Under the pieces are notes generated by a model that had not been told where the DNA came from, searched no databases, and saw only the letters and a list, made by a program, of their open reading frames with translations. From Valencia hispanica (taxonomy: Eukaryota; Chordata; Actinopteri; Cyprinodontiformes; Valenciidae): a stretch of DNA of 64,000 bases. Shown here piece after piece: positions 6,612 through 17,375 of this stretch. The number at the start of each line of letters is the position of its first letter. Within the stretch, counting starts at the first letter, position 1. The translations under genes were made by a program, and so were the position numbers. Location of the stretch: NCBI GenBank assembly GCA_963556495.2, contig OY747702.1:3532501-3596500 (forward strand), in the 5' to 3' direction.

Positions 6612-9600
6612 TCAAAAACCAAATGGTAGCGTCGTTCCGTCTGGGAACAACCTCCGCTTGTCATAGACCACCCTGAAAGTTTTGGTAAATGAGTGATTCC
6701 TCAGATGGAACCCGTTTTTATCACGTTTGATGGAATGCTGCGGTGCTTTGAGTACCTTGCCTCTCTCACCACCCAGGTAACCGTCAACAAGTCCTGTCAT
6801 TGTATCAAAATTCACCCTTTCACAGCATTCTATGGTTCGCGATATCCCCTTTGCCCTCATCACAACCTTCCCCTTGTGCTTTGTCTGATACGAGTAACTC
6901 TTTGGCCCTGCGGCAACAAACTCCTGAATGGTGTCCCCTGGTGGGAGCTCGTTTGTCAAGTCACCCAAATAGCTACCTGTCGGCAGAGAGCTCTCGCCTT
7001 CACGCACAACATAGATCACACTGTCTGTGTCAAGGTAGAGTACCCGTTCTTGGAGTTGGTGTAGGTATCTGAATAACTCTAGTCGTGCGTAAGCTGTTGT
7101 AAATGCGGCAACGAACACATTGGTGGTTTTGTTAGGAGGCGTTACACAGTTTTTGTTGTACTTCCATTGAATCATGACCATCTTGGGGTTCAGAAAGCTG
7201 AAGTATGTCACGACGAACTTCCCTGAAAACAGGAACTCAAAAAACTTGTCAGGGTGTTTAATGATTGAGGTTTGGGTTTGGTCATTTTTTTGAGCAAACT
7301 TCCCCCAAAGCGAATTCAAACACAGCTTGGCTACTTGACGTTTTGCCGGGTTTACTTTAATTTTTTCAGGGTATAACTCTACACCCTGATTCACCATGAA
7401 ATCCTGGATGTATTTCTGTTTGTCCTCCTCGCTCTCTACACCCTCGGGATAACCTGAAGCTTCCTGCTTGGTCTTCAAAAAGGAGTTGACATACTTTGCA
7501 AAGATCTGATCACTATGCTGCTCAAAGTGCCACACCTCAACGATCTGATCGATTCTGTAGCCGTGTGAAAGGGCTTCTTTAACCTCTTCAGACACCCATA
7601 CACCTGTTAAGGCTCTCTCAGTGTCAGTGTGGGTGCAACTATGTGTCTGATTGTTCTCCAATGCACATGTGCGACAGAGGGTGAATACAAGCTTTCCATG
7701 ATCTGTTCTGAATGGTAGAATGGGGAAATAAAGACCACGAGGTGGTGAAATGACTGCTTTGATAAATCCATAATAATTTTTAGGATCATCAAAGTTTTCC
7801 CTGATTATGATCGGGTGCCCTACAGGAAAGCTTTTCGTCTTCTGAACAAATGGGTAAAGACTACACACGTCCTGGTAAAGAACCTGCTCACCGGGGGCTG
7901 CAGAGTACCTCAACCTGACTGCACATGTACGCCCTCCAAAAAGCGCTTCACGGGGGGTAAGTGGTGCAGGAGCCTGGTAGGTCATCATGAACTGCTTCAC
8001 ATCAGCGTTACTCTTCTTCATTTCTTCCCACACATGTTCCCACATCACCTCGAGCTCTATACCGTACACAGTCCTCAGCACATGCTCCCTCTCTATGGTC
8101 GCAGCGTAGAGCTGCCCTTAAGGCACACCGGTCAATGGACTCTCAGCTGTTGGATAGCGACAGGTGCTGCAGCCACGATGCTCACACCCATGGAACTCAA
8201 ACCCTATTTTACGCTCCCCTACCTCCAGGTAACCGTCTAAAAAGTATGATCCAATCTTTTTCTCGCCACCTCTTAGAGCATGCTGTATTCCAACCCTCCT
8301 TGTATGTGAAACATATTCCAACCATTCAACGGAAGTGGTGGAAAACTTTTTAAACTGTTCGCTGTAGTCTGTAGGTGAAGGCACAGCGAGAGTGTCTGCC
8401 TTCAAATGATTGCTTTGAAACACCTTCATACAAGCACTTGCGATGGTGATCCTGTTAAAAGGGTCAATCTGACTGTCGTTAAAAAACTCCTGATGAAACC
8501 TTGTACATCCTTGTAGGAGTATCTCCACATCATTCTTACAGTAAAAGAGAGCCTCCTTTTTAAAGTCAAACACGCCCTTGCTAACCTCAGCGTACCATGT
8601 ATAGAATTCCTCCTGCTCAGCACGATTCATTCGCTCAACACCGTAAAATGATGGCAGCGGGTAAGAACCTACATAGCTCAGATTATCAGAGGATGAGAAA
8701 CGGTGTGGGAAATAGCCCTTGCTATGGTCAGGAAAACCGAGGGCTTCAGGCATTTTACTAAGCTTCATGGCAAGGAAAGATAGGCTGTCAATGAACCTCA
8801 AACCGTAATCAGGATCAGTGATGCTCAGAATTTTACACCCTTGCATAATGATGTCAGGATTTAAACCCATCTCCGTCATTGCATTCAGAACAAGGTAGGA
8901 ATCAAAAGCTCTAGCATTATGGGCTACACATGTGTAATTCCGACGGCCTGGCCTCCTGATTTCACGGATAAACTCGTGAATACAATCACTGCCGTAGGCT
9001 GACCACTCCTCACCAGATGTGGACTTTGAACAGATTAGAAATGGAACATGCTCACCCTGCGCACCAGGGAAAGTTTCAATATCGTAAAAAATCACCTTGT
9101 CACTTATTTCGGTATCAACAGAACATGTCTGGATATAACATTTATGGTCTGATGCCGGCTGGTCCTTATCAAGCTTACCCCCACAAATCCTACACTTCTT
9201 CCCTTGACACACATGCTTCTTGCCTGTTGTGAGACTCTGGTTATAGTTTAACCCACAGTTGGGACATTTCTTCACCTGATCACAATGACTGACCATCACA
9301 CGCGCCCTGGGTTTTAGCTCAGGTACTTTATGTCGATCGTAACACGTCTGGTTCTTGCAATATCTGTTACAGTCATGACAAAGAATCGGATTTGTAACCC
9401 CCTGAGCACACGCTGCATCATTGCAGACAGCGCACGAACCTTTGCATACATGATTGTATTTATGCCCTATAGGATCGAAACAGTAGTGACAAATATCCCG
9501 AGCCCCTATAAAACCCTTCAAGTTTTTGATCCCGTAGTAATGGTCTCGGAAGTGCAATAGAAAAACAGTCCTGCTTCGGTCCTCAAAGTCGGTCTGAATC

Positions 9601-10307
9601 TTCCCTAGAGCTCTCTCTCCCTCACTTCTGATAAAAACAACTATTTTTCTGTTCAACAACTTCTCAAATTTGTGGATATCGCCTGATCTGACGGGGGTGT
9701 GTTCTGAAAGGCCTGCACGCTGTTGCAACTCTCTACCGAGCTGTATAGCCGCATCGGAGCCGAGGCTAGGGTCTGCAACACAGGCTAAGCTAATAGCAAA
9801 ACACAGTTTATCATCTCGATCATTGTTCACAATATATAGGTGGCGTCTCTTCTTGTGTATAAGCTCGCAATCGAGAGACATTTCAGCTTTTCGTCTAGCT
9901 CCCCCGCTAAGATCACGCACTGTTTGAATTACAAACTCCAAACGCTCTGTTGAGGCTATTTCAGCATTGGATTGCATCAGATCATCTAAAAACGTTTCGA
10001 ACTGGTGCATGACGTTACTCCCCCCTTCATCGACAGAGAAAGTCACGCTGCGAGACACGCCGGGTCCATTAACCTCTATCTGCACAATATCGTTAGTGTT
10101 AACCAGCGGTGTCACCCGGTCTGATAAACCCCTGAGCAAATTCATTATGTGATTATGAAATTCATACGGACACGGATGATCACCCTCAGGCCGGACAAAG
10201 TTGTGTCGGATCTCTATGTTATTGAATTCGTCACGTACATTGATCTGAAATTCTTCATCTTCCTGACTAGACGGTTGAGGACTATTTAGCTCCTGTGAGA
10301 CATTCAT
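6612..10307 (-). pseudogene. Protein-primed family B DNA polymerase with one in-frame TAA
   Basis: A 1,231-codon frame runs from the ATG at 10307 to TGA at 6612-6614, interrupted only by TAA at 8118-8120 (codon 730). The N-terminal part has a Cys/His-rich region (residues about 273-392) and the 3'-5' exonuclease motifs FYDIETF (about 407), AHNARAFDSYL (about 463) and FYCKND (about 588). After the stop come polymerase motif A (DVCSLYP), motif B (KLCLNSLWG) and motif C (YLDTDS). It would copy the element from protein-primed ends. The frame is undisturbed on both sides of the stop, so this is one point lesion. If translated as it stands, the product keeps the exonuclease but loses the polymerase domain. 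Confidence 0.93.
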
Positions 10308-11330
10308 ACTGAATGGTTGATGTTGCTATTTAAACATACGATCAGAAAAAAAAAGGACATGAAAAAACATTCAGAGTCAGACAATACACAAGCTGGAGAA
10401 AGCTCCAGACAGTCTCGCAGCTAACCGGAGCGCCAAGGCTGGCGTTGGGCAGATCCGCTGAGATCCAATTGCAAACAGCTCCGCGCTTCGATCACGATCT
10501 ATGATAAAGCGCAGGTAAAAGTCAGGAATATAATAAAATAAATACATATACGGTAACGCTCATATATAAACAGTCAACATAATTTAACAAACAGTAAACT
10601 CACCTCAGAGCGAAGTTTCGCTTTGTAACAATCTCCAGCGCCTTTTTCCCGCTCCAGCCCAAAACCAGCTCAGAGCAGCAACTGGAGTTGAGCGATACTT
10701 CTAGCTGTAACAGAGTATGTATGCTATGGTGAATCTATCGATAAGCCAGCAGCGAATCCATCTTGGTGCTATGAAACATCCATAGACGATCGCACAATTG
10801 CGAGCTAAAAAAAACATTTACTCACCTCGCTCCAAACCGATAATACAGGTCGCCGATGTGAAGATTTCCTAAAGTTGCTGTGAAGTTGATATCACCGCTG
10901 AACCCGTAACTCCAGCTCTTAGCAGGGGAAGCTCGGGAATCCCGCCAGGACTCAGCTCTGACGCGGTCTGACAATGATGCGGGCTTCTGGGATTCCCCTC
11001 GAATGAAGCCGGTGATACAGTCTTCGTGAAACCGCTGTTTTCTTTGTTCGTCGCAGCACCGCGCTCCGTGTCCTTAAGGTCGGATTGTTGAATGAGGTCC
11101 TTCCAGCATGCTGTAGAGATTAACCGTTTTCCGACAGCCTTTTATACAGGTAAATGCCGCCCGGTGAGCACCGCCCAAACCGGTTTACCTGACTTGCGGA
11201 CGTAGGTGAAGTCAGGGGCGTGATAAATACAGCGAATACAAAGCAGAGCAGGGGCGTGTCAAACGCTGATTGGTGGACTGTTTTTTATCAGTAACTTTAG
11301 TAGTTTGATAGATTTCTTATTTCCAGCTTA
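10308..11330. other. GC-richer region with minus-strand splice-donor-like sites; may hold the Polinton right end
   Basis: No convincing ORF is present. The 5' flank of the polymerase gene has a T/A-rich TTTAAAT element near 10331 on the minus strand. From about 10,400 to 11,250 the sequence is richer in C, G and CpG than what follows. Two consensus splice donors face the minus strand, GAG/GTGAGT at about 10604/10603 and 10826/10825. This could be the terminal repeat and leader of the Polinton, or alternative first exons of a host transcript. The sequence alone does not decide. Confidence 0.4.
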
Positions 11331-11735
11331 AAGCACCCAGGTTTAAAGTGATGTTTTTTAAAATCCTTATCTGTTTTTAAAGACTGTGTAATGGTGCATT
11401 TTTAAAACCAACAAAAGGATGAGCATCTGCTTCAACATAGCTGTGGGTGAATAAATTCTCTTTTTAGTGCTCTTACAAGTTTAATTTATCATGGTTGAAT
11501 TGTTAGAATCAGATGTAATGGTGTCTCTAGAGTGTTGGAGCTAATGTGGTTTTAAATTAAAGTCAGGAAGCTAAAAAGCACCTTTTAACTGTTTAAAATA
11601 AAATGGAATGCTCAAGGAGTCATGTTGAGACAGAGCCCAGACCGTATAATATTAAAGGGACTTGTTCTGACATGTTCTGATGACACTGAGGAGTTAGATT
11701 CAAACCATTGGGGGCGCTATATATACTATAGGCTG
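11331..11735. other. Unassigned AT-rich sequence before the tandem arrays
   Basis: No ORF, RNA gene or recognisable transposon is visible. Near 11,706 there is GGGGGCGCTATATATA, which resembles the CTCF-like cores of the array that begins about 45 bases later and may be a diverged edge unit. Confidence 0.4.
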
Positions 11736-12217
11736 TAATTTAATTTTTGAGCCACTAGGGGGAGGTATTTTCATATATGCATGTAGTTTAATTTTTGAGC
11801 CACTAGGGGGAGGTATTTTTACATTTGCATGTAATGTTACTTTGATCCAGGGGGGGGCCAATTATACAATAGGCTGTTATATTAATTTTGAACCACTAGA
11901 GGGAGGCATTTATAAGTTTTGGTGTAATAGTATTTATTGGGCCACTAGGGGGAGGTATTTTCATTTTTTACATGTAGTTTAATTTTTGAGCCACTAGGGG
12001 GAGGTATTTTTACATTTGCATGTAATGTTACATTGATCCACTAGAGGGGCCCAATTATACAATAGGCTGTTATATTAATTTTGAACCACTAGAGGGAGGC
12101 ATTTATAAGTTTTGGTGTAATAGTATTTATTGAGCCACTAGGGGGAGGTATTTTCATTTTTTTTGCATGTAGTTTAATTGTAGAACCACTAGAGGGAGCC
12201 ATTTAGTGCCATATTTT
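11736..12217 (+). repeat. Tandem array, 48-bp unit in a 193-bp higher-order repeat, with CTCF-like cores
   Basis: The core CCACTAGRGGGAGG or a close variant recurs with starts at 11752, 11800, 11845 (degenerate), 11893, 11942, 11991, 12038, 12086, 12135 and 12186, a spacing of 45-51 bases. Four unit types cycle in order, so 11800/11991, 11845/12038, 11893/12086 and 11942/12135 are paired at 191-193 bases. This shows a higher-order tandem duplication of four units. The core agrees with most positions of the vertebrate CTCF consensus GCCACCAGGGGGCGC. Binding has not been shown. Confidence 0.85.
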
Positions 12218-12480
12218 GACAGGTGGGCGTGACCATCAGGGGGCGTACCCTATTTCGACAGGTGGGCATGTCCTATTTTGACAGGTGGGAGTGGCCACCT
12301 CGGGGCGTACCCCATTTTGACAGGTGGGTGTGTCCTATCTTGACAGGTGGGCGTGGCCACCAGGGGGCGTATCGCGTATTGACAGGTGGGCGGGGCCATC
12401 AGGGGGCGGGGCTTATTGTGACAGGTGGGCGGGACCATCAGGGGGCGGAGCTTATTGTGACAGGGCGGAGCTTGTCCCGG
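12218..12480 (+). repeat. GC-rich minisatellite with alternating 39- and 23-bp units
   Basis: Units begin GACAGGTGGG at 12218, 12257, 12280, 12319, 12342, 12381 and 12420, with a variant at 12459. The spacings are 39, 23, 39, 23, 39, 39 and 39. The 39-base units contain CCATCAGGGGGCG or, at about 12356, CCACCAGGGGGCG, which is very close to the CTCF core. Open frames across this array on both strands encode only repeat peptides and are not genes. Confidence 0.85.
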
Positions 12481-12504
12481 CAGCCAGGGTGCCTGCAAAA
12501 GTGG

Positions 12505-12620
12505 GTGTAACCAGAAGGGGCGTAACCAGAAGGGGCGTAACCGGAAGGGGCGTACCCGAAAGTGGGCGTACCCGGTAGTGGGCGTGGTCAAGGGGCGTGA
12601 CCGGACGGGGCGTGGTCTCA
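12505..12620 (+). repeat. Short GGGGCGT-type tandem units
   Basis: About eight imperfect 13-16 base units of the form GTAACCAGAAGGGGC continue the array, becoming GTACCCGAAAGTGGGC and GTGACCGGACGGGGC. They contain GC-box-like GGGGCG strings. The stretch looks like continued minisatellite expansion. Confidence 0.7.
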
Positions 12621-12636
12621 TTTGCATTTTGACAGC

Positions 12637-12830
12637 TAGTGGTCTATACTTTCTCTGAGGATGCTCAGGGTTGTCCATAATTTTTTTGATTTTGTGAAGA
12701 ATCCTTCTTTGCATCATCATTTCCAGATGTTCCACAGTTGTCCCAAGAACAGAACCAGCCTTCTTTATTAGGTTGTTTAGCCTATTTAAATCCCTGGCTC
12801 TGATGGACCCAATCACATCTTTGTTAAGTT
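12637..12830 (-). mobile_element. 3' fragment of a jockey-like LINE
   Basis: On the minus strand the translation contains IRARDLNRLNNLIKKAGSVL and MMMQRRIL, matching the C-terminal region of the LINE at about 16,520-16,640 in this window. It is a short 5'-truncated copy that abuts the minisatellite. Confidence 0.8.
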
Positions 12831-14585
12831 TTTTAAGGAATAATTCTTTTTTTCAAATACATAAAGCTCAATCATCGCTATTTTGGAGGAAACACAAACA
12901 TACCAATAGACTATTATGCAAACAGTGAGAATTATTGATTAATCTAAAACCAAGACAAATGCCAAAGAGTAAAATTTGACCCCATTTACACCTGGCACTA
13001 ATCCTGTCTGGACAAGCATAAATACGAGTTTGAAAGCATTTAAAATGTTTTGAGGACAATTTGCATCATACCACCTTTATAATTGGTCCTGGACTTTTGT
13101 TTCTGCATTAGTTTAGAAGTGTGAAATCAATCTGTCCTGAAACACAATGAAAGACCACCCAGTGACCTTTGGTGATGCCCCTTAAACAACAGTGTTACAT
13201 GTATGTTTCCTGGTTAAATGAAATGCGTTTTATGAGCAACATTGTTAAACTCAGACCATGCTAATGGCTAATTTATAAAGAATAAACAGCTATTGAAGGG
13301 AACATATCAAAATGAGAACACATTTAATAATTTTACACACATGCATCTGGGATCATTTAAATTTGTATGGCAGTGCAAGCGTCAAACAATGTGCAATGAG
13401 TAAGAATTATATTTCACAAAACAGTTTTTAATTAAAACTGTGTTTACAGTCAATTGCTGTATACCACTACTGCCTGTTGTAACATAACTTACACATACTA
13501 AAAATTGTACTGAAAGCACTTTGCTGCTATCTGATGATCCCACCCCCAATTTACATTGGGTGAATAAGTGGCGCGTTATGTACAAGCTAACCATGACTGC
13601 AACATCTTTGAAGTTCTGGGGGAAAGAAAAAAATATCCCATCCATCCAGAAGAGGTAACATTATCAAGCTTCTCCTCCACACTGGGTTTATTCTCTCCAT
13701 ACCGTGGAACCTTTTGGTATTAATGAAGAAATTAATTTGTATTGTTTTCTTTAAACTGTTGTTGATGTATTTAACTTATTCTTTCTGCTGAAAAATATTT
13801 CTTTTTTGTACGTTCTTCTGCCAGTGATTTAAATATTATACCTTTACACTATGTGTAAGGCTTGTTGGGAGTGTATATAGTGAACATTATTTTAATACAT
13901 CACCTGTTATATATTTTGTGACATATTAGATTTATATTGTATTATATTTATATATACATTATATTTTATGACATATCTACTTGCTTGAGCTAAGGTTAAA
14001 ATAAAATGCAGGTTTTCTGAGTACTTGCTATCTTGTTATAGTATATAAAGTTATTTGAGTGGTGAAAGCTCCTCCCTTTGACCAATGGAATTGGGGCATG
14101 GCTTTTAGGTGCTCCTAATGAATTTTGGCCACTTGTCTTTAATTGCTTGCCTTGCTCTTTTGTTCACTTGTGACTCTAATGAAGACACAGAAAGTGCTGA
14201 AACATTATTCTAGCTTGCACAATAAATACCTTTACTGGTCAGTGTGCTCCAACTTATGCAAGTTTGATGCTCTTTAGTTGTGTAGTGCATGATTTAGTGG
14301 TTGGAAAATGCGCGTTGATTCATTTGATCAAAATTGCTCACATCGGCCCTTATTAATCAAATGTGAGTGTGGGAGAAAAATATAATTTATAGTCATTTTC
14401 ACTTATTTGAAAACATGTGTATTATCCCACACTAACTCTCAGACGGTGTATGCAAGTTTATGTCAGTGGAGGATATCTGTGTAGGAGACTTATTGGCTCA
14501 CAATGCTAAATGCTTTCCCCGTTCTTTGACCTGGTTTTTTTTTTTCATTCCTTTAGTCTTATTATTCTCTTATTTTTAGAATTGC
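12831..14585. other. Unassigned AT-rich sequence
   Basis: I see no gene, RNA or recognisable element. Around 13,880-13,975 there is a TATA-rich simple stretch. AATAAA at 14,221-14,226 follows an ordinary-looking unique stretch and might be a 3' UTR end, but no upstream coding exon is recognisable. Confidence 0.3.
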
Positions 14586-14964
14586 CTGCTGTGGGTGGCT
14601 GCATGTTGGAGTGGCTCTGTTCGCTACATATTAGGTTTTGGTTTTTTGTACATTGATTCCTCTGTTTTCTTGAGGAAGATTACATTTTTTTTTACCTGTA
14701 TACTTTCTAGTTTTTGGTGCTGTGAAGCTGGATGGATTTTTGCTGTTAATTTTCACTTTTTGATAACTTGTTATGATGTGTAACCATGGCAACAATTTGG
14801 TCTACAGCTGGGAGCAGCTGATTAACATAGCAAAAGCTGAAATAATACCTCAACTGAAGCCACAAATCTCTGATGAGTTGATAAGGAGGAGATGTGGATG
14901 CAGAGCAGGAGCGAAAAAGAGATAGAGAAGGAGGAACTTCAAGCCATCTCTTCCATCGATCATA

Positions 14965-15450
14965 ATGGGCAACGTGAGATCACTGGCTAACAAGATGGAT
15001 GAACTCCAAGCCCTTACAAGGACTCAGCCAGAGTATCGGGAATGCAGTGTTATATGTTTTACTGACACATGGCTGCAGGATCATATCCCCGACTCCAACA
15101 TCTCTCTGCCAGGCTTTCTAACTGTACAAGCAGACAGAGATCTGAAGACGAGCAGGAAAAGAAAAGGAGGTGGAGACACCAGGTGCTACACCATCTGTGT
15201 CAAGTGTCGTCTCAGCAGCACAGATATTGAAATCTTGGCAGTCAGTTTTCGTCCATATTATTTACCAAGAGAATTCACCAGTGTAATTTTGGCACTTGTT
15301 TACATTCCACCTTCAGGTGTTACCGACAGTGCATGTGATGTCATCAGTTCTGTTGTTGCTAAGCTACAAACTCAGCACCCAAATGCATTTGTGGCAATAT
15401 CTGGTGATTTTAACCATGCCTCGCTGTCGGCTACACTTCCAACATATTAA
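14965..15450 (+). pseudogene. LINE AP-endonuclease fragment
   Basis: A 161-residue open piece carries the endonuclease start (MGNVRSLANKMDELQAL), the TDTWLQDHIPDSN strand and the SGDFNH metal-site region. The middle, with the Gly-rich segment KRKGGG, is intact, but the frame stops before the SDHNL motif that would complete the domain. In an active element this enzyme nicks target DNA. Confidence 0.75.
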
Positions 15451-15988
15451 CAATTTATCAACTGCTCTACAAGAGAAAACAAGACCTTGGATTTGTTTTA
15501 TGCAAATGTAAAGGATGCATACATGTCCAAACCAAGACCTCCTCTGGAACAATCAGATCACAATCTTGTTTTTTTCTGTTCAGAGGCAACCTGTTACAAA
15601 GAAAACTGTACCAACAGTACCAAAGAGAACTCACCCATCAGTAATCAACGACTATAGACCTGTTGCCCTGACATCCCACATCATTAAGGTCCTGGAGAGA
15701 CTCCTGTTGGCACCCCTGAGTAAGCAAACAAGAACATATCAAGACCTGCTTCAGTTTGCTTATCACTGAGTTGGAGTTGAAGATGCCATCATACAATTGC
15801 TTCAACCAACCCACTGTCATCTGGACAAAGCAGGCAGCAATGTGAAAATCATGTTCTTTGATCTCTCCAGTGCATTTTATACAATTCAAGCCTGATTTGC
15901 TTTGTCAGAAACTTCTGAAGACACAAGTGGAGCCCTCAACAATCGCCTGGATCAGTGGCTACCTGACAATTTGTGGAACTGAAGAATT

Positions 15989-16339
15989 GTGTCAAACCAG
16001 GTGGTCAGCAGCACAGGAGCACCACAGGAGACCATACTTTCACCATTCCTTTTCACTCTGTACACCTCAGACTTCCAGTACAAATCAGAGACCTGTCATC
16101 TGCAGAAATACTCAGATGACTCTGCAATTGTCGGGTGTATCAGAGATGAACAAGAAGCTGAATACAGAGAGCTGGTGGACCGCTTTGTGACATGGTGTGG
16201 AAACAATCGTCTTACTTTGAATATGAATAAAACAAAGGAAATGATTGTAGATTTCAGAAGAAACAGGGATAAGTCAAACACTGTTTCCATCATAGGAGAA
16301 GAAGTGGAGGTGGTTGAGCAGTATAAATATCTCTCCTAG
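15989..16339 (+). pseudogene. LINE reverse transcriptase fragment with YSDD box
   Basis: A 116-residue piece carries the palm motif region SSTGAPQETILSPFLFTLY and the catalytic YSDDSAIVG (the family norm is YADD or YSDD). KTKEMIVDFR follows. It is out of frame with the neighbouring pieces and is a remnant. Confidence 0.75.
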
Positions 16340-16880
16340 TTCACCTTGACAACAGACTGGACTGGAGACTGAACAGTGAAACTGTCTGCAAGAAGGGACA
16401 GATCAGACTGTACTTCTTGAGGAAGCTTAGGTCCTCCAAGTTTGGAGCAAGATGCTGCAAATCTTCTACAAGTCTGTTGTGGAGAGTGTGATCTCTTCAG
16501 CCATCATCTGTTGGTGTAGTAACATCAGAGCCAGAGATTTAAAAAGGGTCAACAACCTGATAAAGAAGGCTGGTTCTGTTCTGGAGACGGCTGTGGAACT
16601 TCAGAAAATGATGATGCAAAGAAGGATTCTTCAAAAATCAAAAGAATTATGGACAACCCAGACCATCCTCTTTATGAGACTGTCATACAACAGAGTGTCT
16701 TTAGTCGGAGGCTTCTTCAGTTTTGCTGCAATACAAACCGCTACAGGAAATCCTTCCTGCCCACAGCCATCATTATCAACAACAGCTCCTTAAAGAATTA
16801 ATTATTTGAGCTACAACAAAACTTAATTTCCCTCTGGGATCAATCAAGTATTTTTGAATTGAATATAATTGAATTGTGAT

Positions 16881-17048
16881 GTTTATCTGTTTCTCCTTGT
16901 TGTGGTCAGATGCATCATAATTTGGTTCTGCAGTGCATATTTGATCTTATGTTGAATGACGATAAAATTCCCTGAAAATTATCTGAATGTAAATGATTTT
17001 TTGCAGAACACGATTTCAAGTGATACTTTAATTGTTAGTCATACCTGA
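16881..17048. other. Unassigned spacer
   Basis: A short AT-rich stretch with no recognisable feature lies between the LINE tail and the hairpin at 17049. Confidence 0.3.
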
Positions 17049-17082
17049 CAGTGACTTTGCAAAAAGCTTTGCAAAGTCACTG
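17049..17082. repeat. Perfect 15-bp hairpin
   Basis: CAGTGACTTTGCAAA and its exact reverse complement are separated by AAGC. There is no coding context, and the flanks do not extend the symmetry. Confidence 0.85.
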
Positions 17083-17149
17083 TATTAACCTAAATATAGG
17101 TTGCTCACTTATTTGACAATGCAGACGTTACTGGGGTAAAAATAGCTTC

Positions 17150-17375
17150 TAAATGGTGGCCAAGTTGGTCTCCATGTTACCCTGATCCAAAAGGTTGCAG
17201 TTTTGAATCCTGGCTTAGGACGTTTTTTGTATGGAGTTTGCATGTTCTTCCTGTGCATAAATGGATTCCGTTCTCAAATTTCCTCCCACAGTCGAAAACC
17301 TTTTCCTGTGGTTATTGTGTTGCCCTACTTGGACAACATACTCACCCATAGGTTAGGAACCATTTTTAATGTACC
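17150..17375 (+). mobile_element. Degenerate tRNA-derived SINE (V-SINE-like)
   Basis: A B-box-like GTTTTGAATCC at 17200-17210 is followed by the conserved vertebrate SINE core segments GGAGTTTGCATGTTC (about 17,234) and CCTCCCACAG (about 17,282). The A box is weak. The recalled core resembles fish V-SINE and related families. Confidence 0.65.

Larger units (their letters stand above)
1..10307. mobile_element. Maverick/Polinton DNA transposon (virus-like), left end outside window
   Basis: Seen: ten or so closely packed ORFs in two convergent blocks encode an integrase with a chromodomain, capsid-type proteins, an adenain-like protease, an A32-type packaging ATPase and a protein-primed DNA polymerase. 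Known: this combination defines Polintons, also treated as endogenous adintovirus-like viruses in animals. The left terminal inverted repeat lies before base 1. The right end is somewhere after the polymerase start at 10307 and could not be placed, because there is no left repeat in the window to compare it with. Packing is virus-like, with overlaps of 13 and 8 bases between plus-strand genes. The only clear lesions are two in-frame TAA codons on the minus strand, so the insertion looks young compared with the decayed retroelements around it. Confidence 0.93.
14586..16880 (+). mobile_element. Degenerate jockey-like non-LTR retrotransposon (APE class)
   Basis: The 5' part encodes a partial AP-endonuclease domain (14965-15450, with NVRSLANKMDEL and ending in SGDFNHA). 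It is followed by broken reverse transcriptase pieces: YRPVALTSHIIKVLE near 15,650, the YSDDSAIVG catalytic box near 16,110, and the C-terminal AGSVL segment near 16,570. The 3' end has the CCCTCTGGGATCAATCAAGT segment and a TTGAAT-type tail near 16,850. Several stops and frameshifts make it non-functional. Clade naming beyond the jockey superfamily is tentative. Confidence 0.85.

Noticed and set aside
6693..7072. Plus-strand frames opposite the polymerase
   Set aside because: They are antisense shadows of a gene with strong motif support on the other strand.
10598..11260. Host gene promoter with first exons
   Set aside because: Donor-like sites and higher GC content are present, but no coding exon or acceptor could be linked to them, so it is kept only as a low-confidence observation.
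11641..12640. CRISPR array
   Set aside because: The regular spacing comes from tandem satellite units whose spacers are also repeated. There are no unique spacers, no Cas genes, and the genome is eukaryotic.
12223..12816. Long open frames on both strands (95 and 188 codons)
   Set aside because: They cross the GC-rich minisatellite and encode repeated peptides produced by the tandem units. The minus-strand one only gains real coding similarity in the LINE fragment at its start.
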